A stretch of DNA of 64,000 nt from NCBI GenBank assembly GCA_016647705.1, contig CM028339.1:17998803-18062802 (forward strand), in the 5' to 3' direction. Source of the DNA: Eucommia ulmoides (taxonomy: Eukaryota; Streptophyta; Magnoliopsida; Garryales; Eucommiaceae). Each line of letters starts with the position of its first letter. Position 1 is the stretch's first letter. The notes under the pieces are model-generated. The model had not been told where the DNA came from, searched no databases, and saw only the letters and a program-made list of their open reading frames with translations. The position numbers were made by a program, and so were the translations under genes. This document shows positions 54,181 to 64,000 of the stretch, piece after piece.

Positions 54181-54474
54181 CCTTCTTCTTCGCGATTGCG
54201 TCTTTGCTCTTGTTCATCAATCTTTGCCTCCATCTTCGGCCATCTTCGTCGCCGTCTTCATCCATCTTCATCATTGTTGTCCATCGTTGTCATCTTCTTC
54301 GTCGTTGCCGTCGTCCATTGTTCTTCTTCGTCGCCGTCGCCGTCAATGTCTTCTTCGCTCCTAACTCCCAACTGTCGTGCTTGTCTCCATTTTCGCCAAC
54401 GTCTTCATCGATCTTCGTCGCCTTCTTCTTCGTTATTCAAGTTCGCCTTCTTTTTCGTTATTCAAGTTTGACCG
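54181..54474. repeat. CTT/CGT-rich trinucleotide-like stretch
   Basis: Imperfect repeats of 'cttcttcgtcgcc' and 'catcttcg' words, including the duplicate 'ttcgttattcaagtt' at 54432 and 54457. Frames through it are serine- or leucine-rich artefacts. Confidence 0.6.
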
Positions 54475-55699
54475 CCCTCCATAGTATGCGCCGGGAACCT
54501 AGGCAAACCGTCAATAGTTTCCTATGCCAGATGATTGCCGTGTGGGATCAGTTGGTTATCACTAGACCAACCTGGGAATGCACAAAAGACGCCACTATTC
54601 ATGCCAAATACCGAACAAACACTACAAGAAAAACAGAATTCAGCTAAGAATTTTTTTGGCGACGACACAATAATCATCTCCAAATGTGTCTATTGGCTAC
54701 AAAATGAACAATCGTAGCCAAATATGACCTCATTTGGCGACAAAGTGCAATTTTGTAGTCGTAGGTTGTTAATAGGCAACGAAATTTTAGAATCCGTCGC
54801 TATTGTTCCGATCAATTCTTGGCGTCAAACAAAAAAGAAGGAAATTTTTCCTGCTAGCGTTTTGGCGACGGAAATATTTCGTCGCCAATGTAGCACGAGA
54901 TTTTTTTTTATTTGGCAACGAACCACTTTCGTTGCGATTAATTACCCCCTACTAAATCTGCGACGAAAGTGGTTTATCGCCAAAGTGGTTGCCTATATTT
55001 GACATTGGGTTACGAATGAGTTTCGTCGCCAATTGTTTTCCCTCCCTACCATGATTTTGGCGCCCCGACTTTCCCGCTATTACATTAGCTGAAATTTATT
55101 TATTTTTCTCTTTTTGTCTCCTGATAAACCCTTTTGTTCTCTCATCCCTCTCTCTCGATCTCATCCCTCATTATCGAACCAAATGACCTGAACCAAATCA
55201 CCGTTGCCTCTCGATCTCATCCCTCTCTCTCATCGACAACCTGAACCAAATTGTCGATGCCTCTCGATCTCATCCCTCTCTCTCATCGACGACCTAAACC
55301 AGACGACCTGAACCAAATCACCACTGCCTCTCGATCTCATCCATCTCTCTCATCGATGACCTGAACCAAATCGCCACTGCCTAAACAACCTAGAAATTGA
55401 ATCGGCGGTGGAGGAAGCCCTAATCGCAATGACGACGAAGGCGACGGTTGGAAAATCTCGGAGTTTCTCTCTCTCTCTCCGTTACGGTAACTTTCGACTT
55501 CATTTATGATTATTTGTTGTTTTGATTTCTAATTTTATTCATGAACATCAAGAATCTGTGGACATGCCAGTAGATGAAGTTGGTTTTCAATTACAGTTAT
55601 CTAATTTGTGTTTTGGTTTCCAAACATCCAGATGCTGCTCTACCTGCCCAGGTTGCCAAGTAAATTGCTCCATAGTGACATAATCTGGTATATAGATTG

Positions 55700-55920
55700 C
55701 TTGCTCCTTCCCTCACAACGTTTCTATTCCGTTTCTGTTTCTGTTCTATTTCTGTTCTGTTTAGGTTTTTGTTCTGTTTTGTTTAGGTTTCTGTTCAATT
55801 TTACTGTTCTATTTCTGTTTTGTTCCGTTTCTGTTTCTGTAATGGCCATTTCGTAACATGTTTCTGTTATGTTATGTTCCGTTTCTGTTTCTGTAATGGC
55901 CGTTTCTGTTGCTATTGTTA
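55700..55920. repeat. TTTCTG-type simple repeat in the CACTA element
   Basis: Imperfect repeats of 'gtttctgttctg' and 'gttccgtttctg', including the duplicate 'gttccgtttctgtttctgtaatggcc' type segment at 55824 and 55876. Similar tracts recur at 59525-59620 and 60360-60580. Confidence 0.7.
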
Positions 55921-56698
55921 GATTGATTCAGATTATTTTAACTATTGTTGTTAGTATCTATGTTTGGATTTGTTGTCTTTGTGCATTTTGTTGTATTTGA
56001 TTGCCATATTCTCTATTTGTTTGAGGACGTTGTTTCCTTAAAAAAATAACATCTTCATTTTCTGGAATTTATTAGCCATGACAAGCATTTTCTTTACCTA
56101 TTATGTGTTTATTTGAAAATTTTCACTTGCGTGTTCTTTTTGTTTCTTCTAACTTTTACATCTTGATTCTCCCCCTGCCCAAGAGGACTAAAGGTTGGGG
56201 CCCATTTTGTTGTTTTTAATTTGCAAATTGTGTTATTTCTGATGTTGCTGCTGTTTCGACGGTATTGAGTCATTGGTGATGATGATTTACGCTCCCTTGA
56301 GCAGATCTGAGCTATTGTTTGCCTTCATAGGTAACATTTTCTCTCAATTTTCTTATGTTTCTGTTGTTGCTGTTGTTTCGATGGCATTGAGTTGTTGGTG
56401 ATGATGATTCACGCTCCTTTGAGCAGATTTGAGCCATTGTTTGCCCTCACAGACAAATTTGGTTTATGTTTCTGTTTCTATTTTGGTTTCTGTTTTTGTT
56501 GTTGCTGCTATTTCGACAGTATTGAGTCGTTGGTGATGATGATTCACGCTCCCTTGAGCAGATCTGAGCCATTGTTTGCCCTCACAGGTAACATTGTTCA
56601 CCCCAATTCCTTTTGTGTTTGCTGCCTGAGCGAAAACACTCAGAACTCTGTGGTTTGTTTCAAATTGATATTTTTTATTTCATTTTTGAGTTTATATT

Positions 56699-59222
56699 TG
56701 TCACATCCCACCCCGGACACCCATCACCGTGGGGCCAGCGTGACGTCAACACGACCTCATCTTAACCTCAATCCCACTAATAAATGACAAGGCGCATACA
56801 AAAATATAAGACCACAATATTTTAATCAAATACAACATCTCTGACTGGGGACACACTCATCCCTGAATTATAATAACAAGTAAAGTATAACAACAATGAA
56901 GCTCTCACAGGTTCGCCTCAGACAGTTTCTCCTAAAATATTCTCACACTACACCATCGTTGGACTCTACCTAGTGCCAGTAAGGGACCGACTCCTAGCTG
57001 TTGTACCTGCGAGTGTACTGCCTTCTTAGTAAAACATTTTTAAAATATTAATACATTCTAAATATTACCACAATTAAATATGGATCAAGTATAAGTATAT
57101 AAGTAATGAAGATAGAGCGATATAAATAAGCTCCATCCAAATCCATCTAGTATAAAATCATACCAATTACCATAATAAATAATAAATAATAAATCACCCA
57201 ACATAAGTAAAACACCACATCTCAAACACACATCACAAACCACCATTCCACCACCACACACACACTAGCTAGCCATAGTAATCGTTTTAACCTCACGATC
57301 GGGAATTGCAACGGTACCGTAACATCCGTATGAATGCCTTCCTACGAAATATCCACACCCCTTTTTGGGGAGAAATATAATCCACACCCCTTACGGGGAG
57401 AAACATAATCCACACCCTTTTTTGGGGAGAAACAGAATCCACACTTTTTACGGGGAGAACAACTATGGCATCGTTAAAATCAAATACAGTATCATCGAAT
57501 CACAACTCAATAAATATCGTCTACTCAACATCATCAAATTACCACGTCTATCTCCTTTCCTCAATACCAACATTTAAATCCAAAAATCATATTTCATACC
57601 TTCTTTTAAAGAAAACGTCTAATTTTATCAAAATTACTTTTCCACCCTTTTATTTATAGAAAACCCGGTATTTTTAGAAAAATAGATATTTTTTATTCTC
57701 CTTTAGAAAAACACCGTCTGATTTCACCGAATCCAACAAAAAATTATTTTCAACTTCTTTTCGAAAACCATCGAAATCTTCCGAAAAAAAATCCAGTTTA
57801 CCAACTCACTCAAATACTGCTTGATCCATATCATTTATAAATTCATACAATTTAAATAAACACACATTTCATCATATATATACATAGAAAAATAGTTTGG
57901 TAAGAAGACAGTACACTCACCTTGTTATCTGCTTTCCCAAACCTTCCCTAACCATACTCTATCGGGACACTGATATCTGCAAACCTAATAGTAACAGAGC
58001 CTAAATTAATATCTTCTCTAAAACATCCTGATCGTGCAATGCAGACTCTATATTTCGAATTGTTACTATTTTATGCACCACGTAATTAAAAGTAATTAAT
58101 CGTTACGAAATTATTAAAATTTTAGGATTTGTAACGCTAGATAAAATTTAATTTCATGAAAATTATTCATCGATTGAAATTTCACCTGTTTCCAAGTTGT
58201 TTGGCGATCACGTGATCGGTTTTAGATTTTCCTGGGGTGGTTTCTGCAAATTCCCCTTTCTTTTTTTCTTTTTTTTTTTTTTTTTTTTTTTCCCCGTTTC
58301 TTGTGTCTGCTTCCCGTTTCTGTTTGTTGTTCCCTGTACCGCCGGCGTCTTCCAATCCTTCCAACCACCGTCCGCCGGCCAACCCACAACCGACCACCCG
58401 CCTACACTCACAACAGCACACACACTGCCCTCATACCGAGACAACCACACCCCCCCACACACATACCCACTTCCTCTTTCTCTAACTCTCCGGTGACAAC
58501 TCCGGCGATCTACACACACCGCCGAACGGCAACACCACCGGACCAAACACACCCTCTCACGTACAGCACACAAGACAATTGCAAATCACACCCAAACACA
58601 CACAAACACGAACGCCCGAAACACACACACACACACACTCGTTTGGACAAAATCGCACCTCCGACCGAATCAAACCAACGAACCCCTCCCAACGTTGATG
58701 ATCTCCGTCAAATGATCAGAAAACGCACACACCCACGCCGGAACAGCGCCGTCGCTCCGAACCCATCACCGCCGACCAACCTTTCTTTCTCTCTCTCTCT
58801 CTAGAATTTGGTCTTTTTTTTTCTTCTGATTTTCCTCATTTTTGAGGTTTTCTTCTTGTCCAGATCATAGTTTAGATGTATGAATTGGGTGGATCCATTT
58901 AATCTCAGCTCGCCACGTTGATCGGCTCTCGATCCTTCTTCCTCCCTTTTTCTTGTTTTTTTTTTCTCTGTTTCCATTTGATCACAGATGATGTATGTAT
59001 ATATATATATATATAATTCTTTTCTCTAATTACATTATCCTCCCCCCAGATTTCCTTTACATTATGAATTAAACCTCAAATTTAAATTTTGATCTATATA
59101 TATATTTTAAATTATGAATTGACCCCTTTAGTATTTTAAATCAAATAATAAATTACCCCATCTACCCCGTTATTTTCGAAATGTTATGAAATATGACTTA
59201 AATCAAGAATCAGGGTTTTATA
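56699..59222. mobile_element. LTR-like insertion (probable solo LTR), 2.5 kb
   Basis: Starts TGTCACATCCCACCCCGG and ends GGGTTTTATA, flanked by ATATT on both sides (56694-56698 and 59223-59227). The uninterrupted target (gagtttatattgctatatc) survives in the tandem duplicate at about 60050. LTR ends of the form ...GGGATGTGACA (the reverse complement here) are common in plant retroelements, so this is probably a minus-strand solo LTR with an altered first dinucleotide. No coding domains inside. It contains four tandem copies of a ~35-bp unit (57351-57459), a T21 run near 58270 and CA-rich sequence at 58430-58640. Confidence 0.6.
57351..57459. repeat. Minisatellite, about 35 bp x 3-4
   Basis: Units of the form 'atccacacccctt...ggggagaaa.ataa' repeated with small changes (tttttgggg alternating with ttacgggg). 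It lies inside the LTR-like insertion. Confidence 0.85.
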
Positions 59223-61665
59223 ATATTGCTATATCTTGTCAGTCTCTCTCTCTCATTCACTTTGTGTGGCTTCATTGTGTGTCCTCCTTTCAGTGTATTG
59301 ATTTTTTTGCTGTGATATTTATCTAACCACTGAACCATATTTAAGGCCCATGGAAGCAAAAAAAATTGACAAGAGTATGGAATTGTCACTCAATGCATTA
59401 CCCCTCAAAGGGTTAATGATCAATATCTGACAAATGTGCTTCTCAAAATCAATGCTAAGGTATAATCCTGATAGTGTAATATGGTTTGTTGTGATTATGA
59501 ATAATTGAATACCGTCCATTTTGTTGCTGTTGCTGCTTCTATTTATGTTTCCTGTTACTGTTTCTGTTTGCTATTTTTATTTCTGTTTCTGTTTGATGTT
59601 TCTGTTTTTGTTTCTGTTTCGATGGTATTGAGTCGTTGGTGATGATGATTCACGCTCTCTTGAGTAGATCTGAGCTATTGTTTGCCCTCACAGGTAACAT
59701 TTTATCTCAATTTTCTTGTGTTTTTGTTGCTGCTGTTGTTTCGATGGTATTGAGTCGTTGGTGATGATGATTCACACTCCCTTGAGCAAATATGAGCCAT
59801 TGTTTGCCCTCACAGGTAAATTTGGTTTCTGTTTCTATTTCTATTTTGGTTTATGTTTTGGTTGCTGCTGCTGTTTCGACGGTATTGAGTCGTTGGTGAT
59901 GATGATTCACGCTCCCTTGAGCAGATCTGAGTCATTGTTTGCCCTCACAGGTAACATTGTTCACCCCAGTTCCTTTTGTGTTTGTTGCCTGAGCGAAAAA
60001 ACTCAGAACTCTATGGTTTGTTTCAAACTGATATTTTTTATTTCATTTTTGAGTTTATATTGCTATATCTTGTTAGTCTCTCTCTCTCATTCACTTTGTG
60101 TGGCTTCATTGTGTGTCCTCCCTTCAGTGTATCGATTTTTTTGCTGTGATATTTATCTAACCATTGAACCATATTTAAGGCCCATAGAAGCAAAAAAAAT
60201 TAACAGAGTATGGAATTGTCACTCAATGCATTACCCCTCAAAGGGTTAATGATCAATATCTGACAAATGTGCTTCTCAAAATCAATGCTAAGGTATGATC
60301 CTAATAGTGTAATGTGGTTTGTTGTGATTATGAATAATTGAATATCGTCCATTTTGTTGCTACTGCTGTTGTTGTTTCCGTTTCTGTTGCTGCTTCTATT
60401 TATGTTTGTTGTTATTGTTTCTGTTTCTATTTGCTATTTTTATTTTTGTTTCTGTTTGATGTTTTTGTTTCTATTTGCTGTTTCTGTTTCTATTTATGTT
60501 TGTTGTTTCTGTTTCTGTTTCTATTTGTTGTTTCTATTTTTTGTTTATTGTTTGTTGTTTCTGTTTCTGTTTTCGTTACTGTCTCATCTCAGTTGGTTCA
60601 TCTGCAGGCTAGGAGGTGGAGCTTCTTCGGCGTAGGGCGATTTTCGGTCGATGGCGTCGTCCAGGATTAGATCTGAGTTTTCGGATCTTGTCCTCCTCGA
60701 TCTTAACGTCAGGTTGGTTTTGATTTGTTCTCGTTTTTCAGTAATTGATTTGGTGTTAGTTGGTTTGTTGGCTGGTTCCAGGTCGTCAATTGGGGGGGGG
60801 GGTTCGTTAGGGCCCGTTTGCTTGTTGACGTTGTACACAGATTTTGCTTGGTTTTTTGTTTTTTTTTGTTTTTCTCAAAACTACTTGAAACATATAAAAC
60901 AAACAAAAGAATTTTGCAGTTGCAAAAACAGAGAGTTTTGGTATATTTTTGCTACAATATATAAAGGATACAAGTTTATAATGAGTTAAGGCAGCGTTTG
61001 TTGATCATCTATGCTCCCAGGGAGCAAGTGGCAACGTTTGTTAATCATCTCTGAGTTTTGGTACATTTTTAAGTTGCTGATTTTTTAAGTTTCTATTTCT
61101 TTGTTTTTATTTTTATTTCTATGTTTTGGTTTTTGTTTCTCTGTTTGTGTTGACAGATTCATGTTTTGGGCTCAAGGTCATTCGCCACAACATTTCGAAA
61201 AATGGTAAGTCTGTTATTCTAATTCAATTTATACCTTGATGGTCAATTATTGTATGTGATATAGATGAAAATTCAATAATTGCAGGCTCGGGGTAGGATT
61301 GATCTATATTGAATCACACATCAGATAGCAAGTGGGCAATGGATATTGTTTATCATCTATAACTTGTTTCTTAGTTATTTTGTAATGATATTTCGTAAGA
61401 CATTTTGTTTTTTTGGTCATATTAATGTTTAAGAATATTGGTGTATTTTGACTATTTGATTTTTAATATAATTGTATAGTTTTAGTTACTTTTTGTTGAT
61501 TGGTTGATGGCTATAAATTGACATTCATAGCTTTAAGTAGAGTAATTTACTACAAATTTTATTTTTCTAGCCAATTTATTTCTTGAAAAAAATTATTTTT
61601 TGGCTACAAAAATAATTTCGTCGCCAAAAGAATTCCCGCCATTTTAATTATTTTTTGGCGACGAA

Positions 61666-61897
61666 AATTTTCGTCGCCAAAAAATTATCCCCGTGATTTT
61701 TAATTACTCTTTGGCTACGAAATGAATTTATTAGTTACGAATTTAACTACGAAATGATTTGTCGCGAAATAGTAGTCTTGCAATTTTCGTCGCCAAAAAA
61801 TTATCCCCGTGATTTTTAATTACTCTTTGGCTACGAAATGAATTTATTAGTTACGAATTTAACTACGAAATGATTTGTCGCGAAATAGTAGTCTTGC
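61666..61897. repeat. Perfect 116-bp tandem duplication at the CACTA right end
   Basis: 61666-61781 and 61782-61897 are identical by eye. Each contains 'ttttcgtcgccaaaaaatta', 'tttggctacgaaatgaattt' and 'gatttgtcgcgaaatagtag', several of the subterminal repeat words. Identity implies a recent duplication or gene conversion. Confidence 0.9.
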
Positions 61898-62770
61898 ACG
61901 ACGAATTAATAATTCGTCGCCAAAAACCTTCTGCTATGGCACATAGGCTACGAAATTGGAACAATAATTTTTTCATTACTAAAATATTTTCGCTACGAAA
62001 TTAGGGCTTTAGCTACAAAAAAAATTTGTAGCCAAAACCCATTTTTCTTATAGTGAAAGACATACATTATGCAATTCCTAATGGGTTTGACGGAAGAATT
62101 TGAGCCTGTACGAGCTTCAATCCTTCATCGGGGCACACTTGCTTTTCTAAATAATGTCCTTTTTCTGATTTACTCAGTGAGGAAACACGTCTAGCGACAC
62201 TACAAAGCTCACATACAGATGCTGCCCTAGCAGCGCCAGTTACTCCTGCAGCACCAGTTACTCTTGCAGCACCAGGAGGGAAGCCAAACCCATCCCAAGA
62301 GCCCTTATACTATAGGTATTGTTATTCACAAGGGCATGAATTGCTCAAATGTCCTTCTCATCTGTGTAAGGTCGGCAGAGAACCAAGCCACTATCTTGCA
62401 GACTGCCCTAAACTTCCATCTGAAAATCAGCCAAATGGGAACCAATATCGCTCTTGAGGCTCTCACAATCGGTCATATTTCAAGCCAAAGAATGTTGCTG
62501 CTATAGCCACTGATGTTACACCAACTTCATCCAACTCTCCACCTGATTAGAGTGGTTTTTGCATCACGCTTACCGAGACTCTAAATAAAACTAGTAAAAA
62601 TGTAGTCATGTCAGCTGCGCTAGGTATATCTCGAGGGTATTTTGATTCTGCATGTTGCAATCACATGACATCTGATTCCTCTATTTTTTCTTCTAAAACC
62701 CGTGATGAGTATGCACCTACTATTCACACTGCTAATGGATCAGATATGTTGGTCAGTTTTATATTGCTTT

Positions 62771-63488
62771 TGTAGTTCTAGACATTAACTCTTCAAAAAT
62801 TTGCTATTTATTATTGATTTTTTGTTGTTGGGTTGAGTTTATTCTCGTATCTAGAGCTTTTATTGTGATTTTAAATTTGTACTATTGATCTATATGTAAT
62901 TTAGGGTTCACTTTCATTCTCAAATTTGGAAATATAGATCTACTTACTTGTCGTGTTTTTCTACAATTATGAAGTTGATTTTTGTTGTATTTTTAATAGT
63001 TCAAAAATTGTTATTTAATTTGTACCAAATGTTTGATATGTGAATTATTGTCATTTTTCTGAAGTTATGAAGTTTTTTGTTGTGTTTTTAAATTGTTCAA
63101 AAAATTGTTGTTACTTAATTTGAACCAAATTTCAATTATGTGATTTTCTGTGATCTTTTTGCAATTAGGAAGTTGATATATGTTGTGTTTTTCAATTTGT
63201 TCAAAAAGTTGTTATTTAGTTTGCACCCCATTTTTTCTTCATAATTTATTGTGATTTTGCTATAAATTTTATACATTGTAATTCGGCTGTGGTTGCGACA
63301 ACAATGGGTTTTGGTGGTGATTGTAGTGGCAATGGTTTTTTGTGGTAGCGAACATACGTTGTGTTAATGATATTTACTATAGCAAGAACAAATTAAAAGT
63401 ATTTTTAACAGAAAACATTATCTAAAAATAAATTAAATTTTTAATTAAAAAAAACAAAAGGGTGAAGATACCTTCAACTACCCTACTG
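62771..63488. other. AT-rich sequence with imperfect repeats, no gene
   Basis: Between 62890 and 63270 a phrase of about 115 bases ('gaagttgattttgttgtgtttt ... tgttcaaaa.ttgttatttaatttg.acc') recurs about three times with divergence. No coding signal. Confidence 0.5.
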
Positions 63489-63916
63489 CTACATTTGGTA
63501 TACGGAATTTGAGACAAGATTGGAATGATCACAAGAATGGTCATTCCAATCTAATGTTTAGTACATGAGATTAAATTTTATTTTCATTATTAAAGATTTT
63601 TTAATCTTACAAAATATAAAATTAATTAATATCAAGATAAACTTGATATTAGTTGATTCCAATTACATGCGATTAACTTTTAATTATTCATCGCCTACAT
63701 ATCAAATACTAACAAAATATTTGAACTATTATACCGTTTGAAATTTTAATTAAAATATTATTTTATCATTTGATGTGATTCTAATATCAAGTACAATTAT
63801 TTTTGCCATCAAATATAAGAATAATAATAAATATTTTATTCTACTATTATACTAATTTCGATGCTATTATTGCATTTGGACTTCAGGCAATGAGATCTCT
63901 TTACAACCAAATGTAG
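63489..63916. mobile_element. MITE-like element, uncertain
   Basis: An 11-bp perfect inverted repeat CTACATTTGGT / ACCAAATGTAG bounds 428 bp of AT-rich sequence containing 'ggaatgatcacaagaatgg' and 'cattccaat' words, similar in style to the Harbinger-like element at 41631. No clear target duplication was found. Confidence 0.4.
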
Positions 63917-64000
63917 TGAGATTTTTAAGCTCACGTCCCAGCCCAAGCCCAAGCTATCCATCTTACTGAGTGTTTCGATTCAATTTCTTCGTCGCCGTTT

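Larger units (their letters stand above)
56235..60360. repeat. Tandem duplication of the CACTA interior, with triplicated 100-130 bp units
   Basis: A unit containing 'ggtattgagtcgttggtgatgatga', 'cacgctcccttgagcagatctgagc' style words and 'attgtttgccctcacag' occurs three times at 56240-56590 and three times at 59615-59955. Both triplets are followed by the same tail ('aacattgttcacccca' to 'gagtttatatt'). The block before the second triplet (59223-59530) recurs after it (60042-60356). The arrangement is a tandem duplication of about 0.8 kb, with the first copy interrupted by the LTR-like insertion. Confidence 0.8.
54620..62055. mobile_element. CACTA-like (En/Spm superfamily) element, 7.4 kb, nonautonomous
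   Basis: The left end is CACTACAAGAAAAAC and the right end, reverse complemented, CACTATAAGAAAAATGGG. Both are flanked by AAA (54617-54619 and 62056-62058), the 3-bp target duplication of CACTA elements. Subterminal regions (54650-55070 and 61590-62045) are packed with direct and inverted copies of 'tttggcgacgaaa' and 'tttcgtcgccaaa' words, the kind of transposase-binding repeats expected. No transposase gene was recognised. The interior is repetitive, TTTCTG-rich, with a nested 2.5 kb insertion. Confidence 0.85.
54475..62770 (+). mobile_element. Ty1/copia gag-protease relic split by a CACTA-like element
   Basis: Left part (54475-54619): gag segment with MRREPRQTVNSFLCQMIAVW and TRPTWECTKDA. 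Right part (62056-62770): the continuing gag core (MGLTEEFEPVRASIL in frame after the junction), an alanine/proline-rich linker, a zinc-knuckle region YCYSQGHELLKC in which the first Cys of CxxC is replaced by Tyr, and a protease start YFDSACCNHMTSDSSIFSS. The frame on the left continues in the right part if the insertion and one AAA copy are ignored. LTRs, integrase and RT are not in the window. Several stops are present. Confidence 0.75.

Noticed and set aside
58182-58804. Overlapping frames of up to 167 codons on both strands
   Set aside because: They are products of the T21 run and CA-rich low-complexity DNA within the LTR-like insertion.
59716-60249. 177-codon frame with Cys/Phe-rich sequence
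   Set aside because: It crosses tandem repeat units of the CACTA interior and repeats the same peptide twice; there is no start context or splice support.
60648-60720. Captured host gene start (MASSRIRSEFSDLVLLDL) within the CACTA element
   Set aside because: The open stretch is short, with no family resemblance and no clear downstream exon; gene capture cannot be supported.
61590-62050. CRISPR-like array suggested by regularly spaced 'tcgtcgccaaaa' words
   Set aside because: Spacing is irregular, words occur in both orientations, the genome is plant, and the words are the subterminal repeats of a CACTA element.
1-64000. A dedicated defence, biosynthetic or other multi-gene system
   Set aside because: Apart from one long nuclear gene, everything recognised is pseudogene or mobile DNA; no cluster of cooperating genes is present.

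Overview
The window is plant nuclear DNA, most likely from a flowering plant and probably a eudicot. The evidence is AT-rich intergenic sequence, spliced genes with GT-AG introns, a G-type lectin receptor kinase, a plant PDS5-type gene with a Tudor domain, Au-type SINEs, Ty1/copia, hAT, CACTA, Harbinger-like and Helitron elements, and long simple repeats. No bacterial or organellar features, CRISPR arrays, tRNA genes or rRNA genes were seen. The species cannot be told from the sequence.

Layout. 1-5.9 kb: AT-rich irregular repeats, a cluster of short GC-rich palindromes, a decayed LRR receptor kinase fragment (- strand) and an Au-type SINE. 5.96-8.32 kb (+): an almost full-length G-type lectin S-receptor-like kinase broken by one frameshift and three in-frame stops. 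8.3-10.3 kb: AT-rich spacer. 10.4-53.5 kb (-): one very long gene. I joined it by hand into 20 coding exons with consistent splice phases, giving about 1,117 codons. It encodes the N-terminal HEAT-like part of a PDS5 cohesin cofactor, a basic disordered region, a tandemly amplified pair of small exons, a Tudor domain of the PDS5C type, and a last exon that looks like a PEARLI-4 domain.

The gene is long because of its introns. A 23.8 kb intron cuts the Tudor domain inside one Met codon. It holds several copia relics, one copia element carrying an inverted, truncated relative, another copia copy split by an 11.1 kb hAT-like element (8-bp target duplication, intact at both ends), and a Helitron with a decayed RepHel gene inside that hAT. 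A 7.6 kb intron holds a second hAT-like element (itself carrying a SINE and a LINE tail), a LINE-like relic and another copia relic. A Harbinger-like element with an inverted-repeat array sits in the intron before the large exon.

53.5-64 kb: the upstream region of the PDS5-like gene, then a copia gag relic split by a 7.4 kb CACTA-like element with 3-bp target duplications. That element contains a tandem duplication of its interior, a 2.5 kb LTR-like insertion whose empty site survives in the duplicate, and a perfect 116-bp tandem repeat at its right end. The window ends in AT-rich sequence with a MITE-like pair of short inverted repeats.

The only gene that looks functional is the PDS5/Tudor/PEARLI-4-like gene. 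Everything else recognised is a pseudogene or mobile DNA. The most novel points are the domain combination, the amplification of a phase 0-0 exon pair with its intron, and the depth of nesting in introns of a probably expressed gene.
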